IMG/VR virus record: IMGVR_UViG_3300010885_032927
Location: 1-23,579 of that record
DNA length: 23,579 bases
Origin: a virus
Direction: 5' to 3' (one strand)
Part shown: positions 1 to 6,886 of the stretch, piece by piece
Layout: each line of letters starts with the position of its first letter
How positions within the stretch are numbered: position 1 is the first letter of the stretch
Translations under genes and position numbers: made by a program
Notes under the pieces: generated by a model
What the model was told of the DNA's origin: nothing
Databases searched by the model: none
The model's input: only the letters and a program-made list of their open reading frames with translations

Positions 1-99
1 AAAAAACCTGATTTTTTTGATTTATGGCAGAAAAAAGTTCTCCCATAATAATCAGAACCTTTGAGGAAACTTTACAGTTTTCTTTTTAATAAAATATAC

Positions 100-110
100 T
101 ATATTTATAA
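100..110 (+). promoter_or_regulatory. Candidate late promoter motif (TATATTTAT)
   Basis: TATATTTAT followed by AA. The same core lies directly upstream of at least seven other genes here, most of them virion or lysis genes. It resembles the reverse complement of the T4 late -10 element TATAAATA, so it may serve a phage late sigma factor. Here it sits about 105 bases before the start codon at 214, leaving room for a structured leader. The promoter role is inferred from recurrence only. The first 99 bases hold no gene that I can support. Confidence 0.45.
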
Positions 111-130
111 ATGAAACCTTGTTACTGAGG

Positions 131-179
131 TCCACGTGTCCAAGAGACATTTGAGTTGGTTAACCACCAACGAAGTGGG
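131..179 (+). promoter_or_regulatory. Possible three-way-junction RNA in the leader
   Basis: Three short perfect helices nest into a compact junction. CCAC (132-135) pairs with GTGG (175-178). Inside it, TGTC (137-140) pairs with GACA (146-149) around CAAGA, and GTTGG (155-159) pairs with CCAAC (167-171). It lies between a candidate late promoter and the start at 214, so it would be transcribed as the 5' leader. The helices are only 4-5 bp, so chance folding is possible. I see no hammerhead core and recognise no riboswitch class. Confidence 0.35.
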
Positions 180-213
180 GTTCAATAAACATAAAAATTA
201 AAATAAGGAAAAA

Positions 214-1050
214 ATGTATTATCAAACAAAAACCGCAACGCCTTGTGCGTTCATCACAAAAGACAAATTACGTCTTAAACAATTTGGGCATAATGTCTAT
301 CTTAAAAACGGGTCTGAATTCGAATTAGAATTATTCAACCCAACACAATCAAGTGTTTTAACAAAAATTAGAATCGACGGAAATTATATTTCAGGTGGTG
401 GAATTGTTCTTAAACCAGGACAACGAATTTATCTTGAGCGATTTTTAGACGATGCTAAAAAATTTAAATTTGAGACTTACGAAGTTGAATCAACTTCTAA
501 TGAAGTACTAAACGCAATATCTAATAATGGTAATGTGGACGTAGAATTCTACGAGGAATTTATTAAACCAACCTACCAACAACCCTTTTTGGTTAATTAC
601 CCGTTGGTTAACCCTTTAGTTAATTACCCGTCAACAAATCCAAACCCTTACTATGTAAACACTTTTACAACCACAGGTTTAAATAATACCGTATCTACGT
701 ATACATCAAGTGTTGGGTTTAATCCTTCAAATAGTGGTGACGCAACTTTAAGTTTTACCAACGGTTACTCAAATAAATATGAAAATAAACCAAGAAGTCA
801 AAGTTTATCTAAAAAATCAAAATCAATAGAAACAGGTAGAGTTGAGAAGGGTGGTAACAGTAACCAATCCTTTAGAACTGTTAATAAAGATTTTAATAGT
901 TATACGGTATCAACATCTAACTGGAAAATACTTCCTGAGTCAGTTAAACCATACGAATCAAATGATTTAAAAGTTCACTGTACTGAATGCGGAAGTAAGA
1001 GAAAGAAAGATTCTCATAAATTTTGTCCTAATTGCGGAACAAAATACTAA
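214..1050 (+). CDS. Phage protein with C-terminal zinc ribbon, function unknown
   Basis: A 278-residue protein starting at ATG 214, preceded by an AAGGA-like purine stretch. Residues 1-95 look like a compact beta-rich domain with a short conserved-looking stretch (GGGIVLKPGQRIYLERFL, about residues 61-78). Residues 120-230 are Asn, Ser, Thr and Pro rich and look flexible. The C-terminus carries a zinc-ribbon pattern, CTEC near residue 256 and CPNC near residue 272. A folded head, a low-complexity linker and a metal-binding tip would fit a virion surface or nucleic-acid-binding protein, but neither is demonstrated. It is a single-gene unit closed by a strong terminator and preceded by a late-type promoter motif. 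I do not recognise the family. Confidence 0.8.
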   Translation: MYYQTKTATPCAFITKDKLRLKQFGHNVYLKNGSEFELELFNPTQSSVLTKIRIDGNYISGGGIVLKPGQRIYLERFLDDAKKFKFETYEVESTSNEVLNAISNNGNVDVEFYEEFIKPTYQQPFLVNYPLVNPLVNYPSTNPNPYYVNTFTTTGLNNTVSTYTSSVGFNPSNSGDATLSFTNGYSNKYENKPRSQSLSKKSKSIETGRVEKGGNSNQSFRTVNKDFNSYTVSTSNWKILPESVKPYESNDLKVHCTECGSKRKKDSHKFCPNCGTKY

Positions 1051-1077
1051 AATAAAACAACAAGGTTTCAAAAAATA

Positions 1078-1108
1078 AACCCCTTCTATTCGGAGGGGTT
1101 TTGTTTTT
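1078..1108 (+). terminator. Rho-independent terminator
   Basis: A 9-bp stem with core AACCCC/GGGGTT and loop TATTC is followed by TTTTGTTTTT. It closes the zinc-ribbon gene. Its T-tract overlaps the -33 box of the next promoter. Confidence 0.85.
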
Positions 1109-1130
1109 AATAAAAAATGCAGTATCTTTG
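1100..1130 (+). promoter_or_regulatory. Bacteroidetes-type promoter for the RNA-repair operon
   Basis: TTTG at 1100-1103, a 19-nt spacer, then TATCTTTG at 1123-1130. This matches the Bacteroidetes primary-sigma consensus TTTG / TANNTTTG. Transcription should begin near 1136 and cover the genes from 1175 onward. Confidence 0.85.
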
Positions 1131-1174
1131 TTCAAATAAAGGTGATGAAAAGAACAAGTAAAAAAAATTATACT

Positions 1175-1585
1175 ATGAAACAAAGAATATATTTGGATGA
1201 TGTTAGAACTCCTGTAGAAAAAGACCAATGGATTGTTGTTAGAAATTACGATGAGTTCGTAACTAAAGTTACTGAAATTGGTTTAGAGAATATTGGGTTG
1301 ATTTCCTTGGACCACGACTTAGGTGATACTGCGATGGCGGAATGGCGTAAAAACGTTTACCACAACTACGAATTAAATTACGATAACATCACTGAAAAAA
1401 CAGGGATGGATTGTACTAAATGGTTAGTGGAAAAATGGATGGATGGTGAACCTGTTGTAGATGTAGTAATCCATTCAGCTAATGCTATTGGTAGTGCTAA
1501 TATGATGGGATATATTAATAACTATCGTCACATTAATCGTTTACCACAAAATTGTGTAAGAGTACAAATCGAACATACTGTATAA
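1175..1585 (+). CDS. Cyclic-phosphate-processing receiver-like (cREC) protein
   Basis: A 136-residue protein. I prefer ATG 1175 over an in-frame GTG at 1142, because the predicted transcript begins near 1136 and the domain begins at once with MKQRIYLDDVRTP. Acidic pocket residues are visible at D8-D9 and in the LDHDLG motif (D46, H47, D48), with a conserved-looking HSAN near residues 100-103. This pattern fits the receiver-like family predicted by Aravind and colleagues to process cyclic phosphate ends in RNA repair and nucleotide conflict systems. It heads an operon with a phosphoesterase and two RNA ligases, which supports an RNA end-healing role. The enzymatic activity is an inference from family and context. 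Confidence 0.85.
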   Translation: MKQRIYLDDVRTPVEKDQWIVVRNYDEFVTKVTEIGLENIGLISLDHDLGDTAMAEWRKNVYHNYELNYDNITEKTGMDCTKWLVEKWMDGEPVVDVVIHSANAIGSANMMGYINNYRHINRLPQNCVRVQIEHTV

Positions 1586-1587
1586 AA

Positions 1588-2079
1588 ATGAATATTTTCT
1601 TCTTAGATTTTGATGTTAAAAAGTGTGCGGAGTATCATTGTGACAAACACGTTGTTAAGATGATACTGGAAACCGCACAACTTTTATGTTCGTCCCACCA
1701 TGTTACAGGGGGAACTGCACCATATAAGTTATCACATAAAAACCACCCATGTTCAATATGGGTTCGGTCGTCGTTATCTAATTACCTTTACTTATGTGAA
1801 TTAGGGTTGGAGTTAGGTAAAGAATATACTCATCGTTATGGTAAAAAACATAAGTCAGTTGAGGTGATTGAATGGTGTTTGGTGAATAGACCTAATATCC
1901 GCGATATTGATTTCACATGTCCACCATTAGCAATGGGTGATGAATACAAAATAGGTAATGATGTTATTGAATCCTACCGAAATTATTATAAAGGAGCCAA
2001 GTCAAAAATTGTTTCTTGGAAAAACAGAGAAAAACCTTTTTGGTTTGAAAAAAAAGAGTTAAATTTGCAATATGATTAA
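1588..2079 (+). CDS. Conserved phage protein, His/Cys-rich N-terminus
   Basis: A 163-residue protein. ATG 1588 lies two bases after the previous stop codon and gives the N-terminus MNIFFLDFDVKKCAEYHCDK typical of this family; an upstream in-frame ATG at 1552 lies inside the previous gene. The motif CAEYHCDKHVVKMILE and a later HKNHPCSIWVR are strongly patterned, and the C-terminus ends with a YRNYYKGAKS-type segment. I recognise the family from many large phages and metagenomes, but know no established activity. Pyrimidine-dimer glycosylase labels are sometimes attached to relatives, and I see no resemblance to T4 DenV that would support this. The invariant-looking His, Cys and Asp residues suggest an enzyme or metal site. 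It overlaps the next gene by 8 bases, so translational coupling is likely. Confidence 0.88.
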   Translation: MNIFFLDFDVKKCAEYHCDKHVVKMILETAQLLCSSHHVTGGTAPYKLSHKNHPCSIWVRSSLSNYLYLCELGLELGKEYTHRYGKKHKSVEVIEWCLVNRPNIRDIDFTCPPLAMGDEYKIGNDVIESYRNYYKGAKSKIVSWKNREKPFWFEKKELNLQYD

Positions 2080-2734
2080 GATAGATAAAGACTTTAAAGG
2101 AGATGTGTGGGTTTTTTCGGACCCACACTACAACCACAAAAATATATGTCGTGGTGTAACCGCGTGGCGTTTACCTGACGGAACTGTACCATTATCACAA
2201 ACTCGTGATTTTGAAACAATCGACAAGATGAACGCATTGATAGTAAATAACATCAATGAAAATGTGATGCAAGACGATATTTTAATTTGTCTTGGTGATT
2301 GGAGTTTCGGAGGTTTTGAATCAATCAAAGAATTTTGGGATAGAATTGTTTGTAAAAACATTCACCTTATTTTAGGTAACCATGACCATCACATTGAAAA
2401 CAACCGAGACGGTTGTCAGGGATACTTCAAGAGTGTTTCTCATTACAACACTTTGAGAATTGACGAACACACGTTCCGATTGATGCACTACCCAATAAGT
2501 TCTTGGGATGGGTTAAATAAAGGTGTTATGCACCTTCACGGACACTGTCACTTACCAACTAGTTTACGTTTAGGTAAAGGACAACGATTAGATGTTGGTA
2601 TGGATGGTCACCCTGAATTTCGACCATACAATATTCGACGTGAAGTTGTTCCTATGTTACGACACAGAGATAAAGTATCTGAGATGGATAATGACCATCA
2701 CACTGATGAAATAATTAATAAAGATAAAGGATAA
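2072..2734 (+). CDS. Calcineurin-like metallophosphoesterase
   Basis: A 220-residue protein with all signature motifs of the calcineurin-like phosphoesterase fold: SDPHYNH (D17, H19), GDW (D76), GNHDH (N103-H104), H139, and HGHCH (H156, H158, H160). These residues bind two metals and hydrolyse phosphomonoesters or phosphodiesters. The substrate cannot be read from the sequence. Placement between a cREC protein and two RNA ligases suggests that it trims RNA ends, for example a 2',3'-cyclic or terminal phosphate, in the cytoplasm. A small nucleotide or damaged DNA are alternatives. The last 25 residues are charged and probably disordered. Its start codon lies inside the end of the previous gene. 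Confidence 0.93.
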   Translation: MIKIDKDFKGDVWVFSDPHYNHKNICRGVTAWRLPDGTVPLSQTRDFETIDKMNALIVNNINENVMQDDILICLGDWSFGGFESIKEFWDRIVCKNIHLILGNHDHHIENNRDGCQGYFKSVSHYNTLRIDEHTFRLMHYPISSWDGLNKGVMHLHGHCHLPTSLRLGKGQRLDVGMDGHPEFRPYNIRREVVPMLRHRDKVSEMDNDHHTDEIINKDKG

Positions 2735-2738
2735 TAAT

Positions 2739-3011
2739 ATGAAACATGATAAAGACATTTTGATTTGCAGTTGCCATTCAACTGACCACCAATTAATTGT
2801 TCTATACGAACAAGATGAAGATTTTCCGATGGTTTATTTCCACATTCATTTGAATGAAAGACCTTTTTGGGAAAGATTGGTTTATGGTGTAAAATATATT
2901 TTTGGTAGAAAATCTAGATACGGAGCCTTTGATGAATTTATATTTAATCACGACGACGCTCACAAAGTTGAAAGAATTTTAAAATATTTACGAGATGAAA
3001 AAACCGTGTAA
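2739..3011 (+). CDS. Conserved phage protein of unknown function (90 aa)
   Basis: A 90-residue protein with an N-terminal ICSCHSTDHQLIV segment, then alternating hydrophobic strands with HIHLN, and a conserved-looking FWERLVYGVKYIFGRKSRYGAFDEF block. I recognise this type of small protein from many large phages, but it has no function known to me. The Cys and His residues near residues 10-17 could bind metal. It begins four bases after the phosphoesterase stop codon and overlaps the next gene by 17 bases, so it belongs to the same operon. Confidence 0.85.
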   Translation: MKHDKDILICSCHSTDHQLIVLYEQDEDFPMVYFHIHLNERPFWERLVYGVKYIFGRKSRYGAFDEFIFNHDDAHKVERILKYLRDEKTV

Positions 3012-3201
3012 GGAATGTCCTTGGGTTGTTAAAAACAAACATAACGAAATGATTACTAATCATTCGACAAAACATAATAAACCTCATAATTGTCATATGA
3101 TATCACCTGAAAAAAGAGGTGGGTTATGGGATGTAAAAGAAGAAACTAAATGTATAGGGAGAAAATTATATGAACACAGAGAGAAAGTTAGCGAGTATTA
3201 G
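2995..3201 (+). CDS. Small cysteine-rich protein, DUF6283-like
   Basis: A 68-residue protein with the pattern CKECPW near the start, NCHM in the middle and a single Cys (KCIG) near the end. These spaced Cys and His residues suggest a small zinc-binding fold of the DUF6283 type. Its role is unknown. It is tightly packed, overlapping the preceding gene by 17 bases and the following RNA ligase gene by 32 bases, which points to translational coupling inside the RNA-repair operon. Confidence 0.78.
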   Translation: MKKPCKECPWVVKNKHNEMITNHSTKHNKPHNCHMISPEKRGGLWDVKEETKCIGRKLYEHREKVSEY

Positions 3202-4192
3202 AATCATCAGTGACATCCAACCTATTGAGGGGGCTGATGTGATTGAATTAGCTATTGTCGACAGTTGGAAGGTTGTTGTTGCTAAGAATGTTGGATATAA
3301 AGTAGGTGATATGGTTATCTACTGTGAAATTGATTCATTCTTACCAATCAGAGATGAGTTTGAATTCTTGAGAAAGACTTCGTATAAAAAAATGTCTGAC
3401 GGAACGGAAGGATTTCGTTTAAAAACAATTAAAATGAGAGGGCAAGTTTCTCAGGGATTAATCTTACCAATGTCTGTTGTAGAATATACTAACGTAGATT
3501 TTGAAATTGGCGTGGATGTAACTAATTTATTAGGAATTAGTAAATACGAACCACCAATTCCTGCTGAATTATCAGGGAAAGTAAAAGGTTTATTCCCTTC
3601 TTTCTTACGTAAAACAGATGAGGAAAGAGTTCAAAACTTGACAAAAGAATATGAGAACTATAAATCATTAGGTCGTAAATTTTATGTGACTGAAAAATTG
3701 GATGGTTCTTCTGCAACATTTTACTTCAGAGACGGTGTATTTGGAGTATGTTCTCGTAACTTAGAATTACTTGAAACTGAAGGTAACACTTTTTGGAGAG
3801 TTGCTCGTGAATTGGATTTGGAAAATAAAATGAAATCTTTGGGTAAAAACATTTCACTCCAAGGGGAATTAATTGGTGAAGGTATTCAAGGGAATCCTTA
3901 CAAAATAAAAGGTCAAACTGTAAAATTCTTTAATTTGTTCGATATTGATTTACAAGTATATCATTCTTTAGCTCATTTGGATAGAGCTCTTGGTATTATG
4001 GGACTTAAAATGGTTCCAATTGTTGATGAGTTTTTCAAATTACCTGAAACTATTGAAACTTTATTAAAATATGCAGATAATAAATCAATATTAAACCCAA
4101 AATTTAATAGAGAGGGGATTGTCATTCGTTCTAACGATAGAACCATCAGTTTCAAGGTTATTAGTAATAAATTCTTATTAAACGAAAAATAA
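3170..4192 (+). CDS. RNA ligase, DRB0094 (Rnl5)-like
   Basis: A 340-residue ATP-dependent RNA ligase. Residues 1-115 form the extra N-terminal OB-like domain typical of the Deinococcus DRB0094 family (MNTERKLASIR start, GADVIELAIV, GDMVIYCEIDSFLP). The nucleotidyltransferase domain follows: motif I EKLDGSS with the adenylated lysine K176, CSRN near 194, motif III around LQGELIGEGIQ (230-240), motif IV REGIVIR (314-320) and motif V SFKVIS (327-332). All catalytic motifs are present, so it should be active. It would seal 3'-OH/5'-phosphate RNA ends. The 32-base overlap with the upstream gene is accepted because this start gives the usual family N-terminus. The next gene begins in its stop codon (TAATG). 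Confidence 0.95.
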   Translation: MNTERKLASIRIISDIQPIEGADVIELAIVDSWKVVVAKNVGYKVGDMVIYCEIDSFLPIRDEFEFLRKTSYKKMSDGTEGFRLKTIKMRGQVSQGLILPMSVVEYTNVDFEIGVDVTNLLGISKYEPPIPAELSGKVKGLFPSFLRKTDEERVQNLTKEYENYKSLGRKFYVTEKLDGSSATFYFRDGVFGVCSRNLELLETEGNTFWRVARELDLENKMKSLGKNISLQGELIGEGIQGNPYKIKGQTVKFFNLFDIDLQVYHSLAHLDRALGIMGLKMVPIVDEFFKLPETIETLLKYADNKSILNPKFNREGIVIRSNDRTISFKVISNKFLLNEK

Positions 4193-4410
4193 TGGAAGAA
4201 AAGAATACAAGAAAAACCGTGATACACGAGGAACTCAACGAGAAACAACAGGAAATGTATGATGAATGGTTGTCACACATTAAAGCAATTTATGGTGAGT
4301 ATGGATTATTCACTTGGAAAATAACCCCAGATGGAATTGGTAATGGAATTGTAGTTTATAGTCACCATACAAAAACAGAATTAGATTTAACCGACGTTGA
4401 TAGTTGGTAA
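4192..4410 (+). CDS. Small hypothetical protein (72 aa)
   Basis: A 72-residue acidic protein whose ATG shares one base with the stop codon of the upstream ligase, the classic translational-coupling arrangement. The first half looks helical (EELNEKQQEMYDEWLSHIKA) and the second half beta-like (GNGIVVYSHHTKTELDLTD). I recognise no family. It is the last gene before the independent promoter at 4403-4433, so it probably ends the first RNA-repair transcript, although no terminator is visible. Confidence 0.65.
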   Translation: MEEKNTRKTVIHEELNEKQQEMYDEWLSHIKAIYGEYGLFTWKITPDGIGNGIVVYSHHTKTELDLTDVDSW

Positions 4411-4433
4411 TTAATAAAAAAGTATTACCTTTG
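4403..4433 (+). promoter_or_regulatory. Bacteroidetes-type promoter giving a near-leaderless mRNA
   Basis: GTTG at 4403-4406, a 19-nt spacer and TACCTTTG at 4426-4433. The ATG of the Rnl1-like ligase is at 4438, only four bases after the box. The transcript should therefore begin at or within a few bases of the start codon. Confidence 0.82.
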
Positions 4434-4437
4434 TGAC

Positions 4438-5520
4438 ATGTTAGAAAGATTGAACAAATATTATGACGAGGGTTTGGTGCAAAAACAATCGCACCCAACC
4501 CTTCCTTTGACTATATGGAACTACACCCCAAAAGTTCAATACGGGGTGACTGGTGACCAATATAAGTTATGGGATGATATCACTGTACAATGTAGAGGAT
4601 TAGTTACTGACGATAACGGAATTGTTGTTGCAAGACCATTTAAAAAATTCTTCAACATAGAAGAAAACCGACATACCTCAACTTCAGATTTTGAAGTATA
4701 TGAAAAAATGGACGGTTCTTTAGGAATCTTATTTAACTATAAGGGGGAATGGGTTCTTGCGACTCGTGGTTCTTTCACTTCTGACCAATCAGTTAAAGGT
4801 ACTGAGTTACTTCAGAAATACGACTATAAGAAATTACACCCTGATTACACTTATTTATTTGAAATAATCTATCCTGAAAACAGAATAGTTTGTTCTTACG
4901 ATTTTGAGGATTTAGTTTTGTTAGGAATGATACACACTGAAAGTGGTGTTGAGGTTGATATCCATTTAGGCACTAATAACGATGTTAGGTTTAAGAATTT
5001 ATTAAATAATCTTGAGTTAAACATTGTTAAAAAATACGACGGTATCAAAGATTATACTTTTTTGAAACGTATGATAGCAGATTCTAAAGAGGGTTTTGTT
5101 GTTAGATTCTCAAATGGTGATAGGATGAAAATAAAAGGTGAAGAATACCTTCGTCTTCATAAAATAATGACTAATGTATCTACAACTGCGGTTTGGGAAG
5201 TTTTAAGTTCTGGCGGTGATATGGAGGAAATAATAAAAGATGTTCCTGATGAGTTCTACAAGAAAATAAAAATGTATGTTCAGGAGTTGAATTATCAGTT
5301 TTACCGTTATTCAGAATATGCTGGTAAGACTCATGATTATTTCCGATACGGTAAGTATGGTGATAATGAGAAAGAATATACTAAAAAAGAATTTGCTGAA
5401 CATTTGGTAAAATGTGATGTTCATCCTAAAGTAAAATCTATCTGTTTTGCTATGTGGGACCAAAAACCATATGACCATATCATATGGAATTTACTTAAAC
5501 CAAAATTCGAAAAGCTATAA
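4438..5520 (+). CDS. RNA ligase, T4 Rnl1-like
   Basis: A 360-residue ATP-dependent RNA ligase of the T4 Rnl1 type. The family block CRGLVTD...ARPFKKFFN (52-73) precedes motif I EKMDGS with lysine K90. Motif III is YLFEIIYPENRIV (139-151), motif IV KEGFVVRF (217-224) and motif V MKIK (230-233). Length is close to the 374 residues of T4 Rnl1. In T4 the enzyme reseals tRNA cut by the host PrrC anticodon nuclease, and a similar anti-defence role is plausible here. A T4-like polynucleotide kinase is not in the window. It has its own promoter and terminator, so it can be expressed separately from the upstream ligase of a different family. Confidence 0.95.
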   Translation: MLERLNKYYDEGLVQKQSHPTLPLTIWNYTPKVQYGVTGDQYKLWDDITVQCRGLVTDDNGIVVARPFKKFFNIEENRHTSTSDFEVYEKMDGSLGILFNYKGEWVLATRGSFTSDQSVKGTELLQKYDYKKLHPDYTYLFEIIYPENRIVCSYDFEDLVLLGMIHTESGVEVDIHLGTNNDVRFKNLLNNLELNIVKKYDGIKDYTFLKRMIADSKEGFVVRFSNGDRMKIKGEEYLRLHKIMTNVSTTAVWEVLSSGGDMEEIIKDVPDEFYKKIKMYVQELNYQFYRYSEYAGKTHDYFRYGKYGDNEKEYTKKEFAEHLVKCDVHPKVKSICFAMWDQKPYDHIIWNLLKPKFEKL

Positions 5521-5548
5521 AACACGACACAATGTCGTGTTTTTTTTA
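5521..5548 (+). terminator. Rho-independent terminator
   Basis: ACACGACA (5522-5529) pairs perfectly with TGTCGTGT (5533-5540) around a CAA loop and is followed by a run of T. It begins right after the Rnl1-like stop codon and separates the RNA-repair genes from the late-type genes. Confidence 0.92.
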
Positions 5549-5552
5549 TTAT

Positions 5553-5567
5553 CATTATATTTATTAA
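5553..5567 (+). promoter_or_regulatory. Candidate late promoter
   Basis: CATTATATTTATTAA, identical over 15 bases to the sequence just before the gene at 6218. A second ATATTTATA abuts the ATG at 5583. The exact recurrence immediately upstream of two unrelated coding regions supports a promoter. Confidence 0.6.
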
Positions 5568-5582
5568 TAAAAAATATTTATA

Positions 5583-6188
5583 ATGTCAACAGAAGTTATT
5601 GTAGCGTTTATAACAGGGGTATTAGGGCCAGTTATTCTTCTATACGCAAAAAACAAATTTGAGAAGAACAAAGAAAAACCTGACATGGTTAAAGAAGCAC
5701 TACAAGTCAGTGAATTGATAACTTCAAAGATTGAACATATTAAAGATGAATTTAAGGCCGATAGAGTTTGGATAACACAATTCCATAACGGAGGTCATTT
5801 TTATCCAACAGGTAAATCTATGGCTAAATTCAGTGTTATTTATGAGACTGTTTCCCAAAATACAAATTCAATTCAAGCAAATTTTCAAAACATCCCTGTT
5901 AATTTATTTAGTAAGTCTATCAATTATTTATTAGAAAATGATGTGATTGAAATTGCCGACTACACAAACGCAACTATAGCAACTCACGGGTTAAAATATA
6001 TTGCAACAGACACAGGTTGTAAATCAGGGTATTTATTCGCAATAAAAACAATTGATAATAAGTTTATTGGGACCTTAGGTTTAGATTTTTCAAAAAGAAA
6101 AACAAACCTTGATATAGAATCAATAAATCACTTACAAGTTCACGCAACTGCAATAGGTGGCGTTCTTATGGGACACCTAAATGGTTAA
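5583..6188 (+). CDS. Membrane-anchored GAF-like protein
   Basis: A 201-residue protein. Residues 4-22 form one hydrophobic membrane segment (VIVAFITGVLGPVILLYA), followed by a basic, charged linker to about residue 45. The rest looks like a single GAF-like sensory fold: RVWITQFHNGGHFYPTGKS near 59-77, then alternating strands ending with a long helix (LQVHATAIGGVL). A single N-terminal anchor with a soluble ligand-type domain, placed directly before two peptidoglycan-enzyme genes, suggests a lysis-timing or holin-like regulator, but this is inference from position only. A superinfection-exclusion sensor is another option. It follows late-type promoter motifs and lies 30 bases before the next gene. 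Confidence 0.8.
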   Translation: MSTEVIVAFITGVLGPVILLYAKNKFEKNKEKPDMVKEALQVSELITSKIEHIKDEFKADRVWITQFHNGGHFYPTGKSMAKFSVIYETVSQNTNSIQANFQNIPVNLFSKSINYLLENDVIEIADYTNATIATHGLKYIATDTGCKSGYLFAIKTIDNKFIGTLGLDFSKRKTNLDIESINHLQVHATAIGGVLMGHLNG

Positions 6189-6201
6189 CAAATCGAAATC
6201 T

Positions 6202-6216
6202 CATTATATTTATTAA
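6202..6216 (+). promoter_or_regulatory. Candidate late promoter, ATG two bases downstream
   Basis: CATTATATTTATTAA is followed by G and then the ATG at 6218. The same 15-mer occurs at 5553-5567. If transcription starts 6-7 bases after the core, as at T4 late promoters, the mRNA is leaderless. Confidence 0.62.
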
Positions 6217-6217
6217 G

Positions 6218-6886
6218 ATGAGACGATTATTAAACGAAACTTTACAAATACCAGACCCTTCAGATTATACAAACACTGACTTCAAACCGTTTGTTGTTGG
6301 TAGAAGTAATCCGTTAGCGGATAAGATAAATCCATCCTTATTAAAAGATGTTGATACTGCAGCCAAAAAAGCTAATATTAAAGTTAGTATCACAACCGCG
6401 GTTAGTGGTCACGATAAAGGTTCTCGACATGAAAAAGGTTTAGCAGTTGATATAGCCATGATTAATGGTCAAGGGTATGGTAGTGAAAAAGCGGCAAAAC
6501 AAAAAGGTATTTACGACGACATTATGAGATTTGTTTCTGAGTTAGAAAAACTTGGATATACTAAAAATAGTGAATCGGGTAATGATAAAGCCGTTTTAAC
6601 ATTTGGGTTCCCAAATCACCATCACCATGTACATGTTTCAAGGAATTCAGATACTGGAGTGTCAGATAGTAATGGTAATGTTACTACAAACCCTAAACCT
6701 GATTCACAGGAAACTCCTGACTCAGGTGAAAACTACGATAATATTGATTTTGATACTTCGTCAGATAGTAATAACGTAATTCAAAAATTTTTAAATCCAT
6801 TGTTAAGTACGTTAGGGTTTAAAGAAGGTGAAGAGCCAACCAATAAATTAGTTGAGGATATTCAACGAATTAAAAATTTATTATAA
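6218..6886 (+). CDS. M15-type peptidoglycan peptidase
   Basis: A 222-residue protein with a DD- or L,D-peptidase M15-like zinc centre: SRHEKGLAVDIA (H71, D78) and a HHHHVHV stretch in which H137 and H139 fit the second HxH ligand pair. Such enzymes cut peptide cross-links in peptidoglycan. Residues 145-185 are a Ser/Asp/Asn/Pro linker. The C-terminus has a separate tail with FLNPLLSTLGFKE and an amphipathic helix ending in IKNLL. Nearly the same LLSTLGFK occurs at the end of the nucleotidyltransferase-M23 fusion at 14993. There is no signal peptide, so it is either released by a holin or carried in the virion. Its stop codon overlaps the ATG of the next gene by one base. Confidence 0.88.
   Translation: MRRLLNETLQIPDPSDYTNTDFKPFVVGRSNPLADKINPSLLKDVDTAAKKANIKVSITTAVSGHDKGSRHEKGLAVDIAMINGQGYGSEKAAKQKGIYDDIMRFVSELEKLGYTKNSESGNDKAVLTFGFPNHHHHVHVSRNSDTGVSDSNGNVTTNPKPDSQETPDSGENYDNIDFDTSSDSNNVIQKFLNPLLSTLGFKEGEEPTNKLVEDIQRIKNLL

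Noticed and set aside
131-179. Hammerhead ribozyme in the first leader
   Set aside because: There is a three-way junction, but the catalytic core (CTGANGA with GAAA) is missing.
1552-1587. Upstream start codons extending genes (1142, 1552, minus-strand 7778, 14410, 18100)
   Set aside because: They lie before the predicted transcript start, inside the previous gene, before a signal peptide, or in a promoter motif. The downstream starts fit family N-termini and spacing better.
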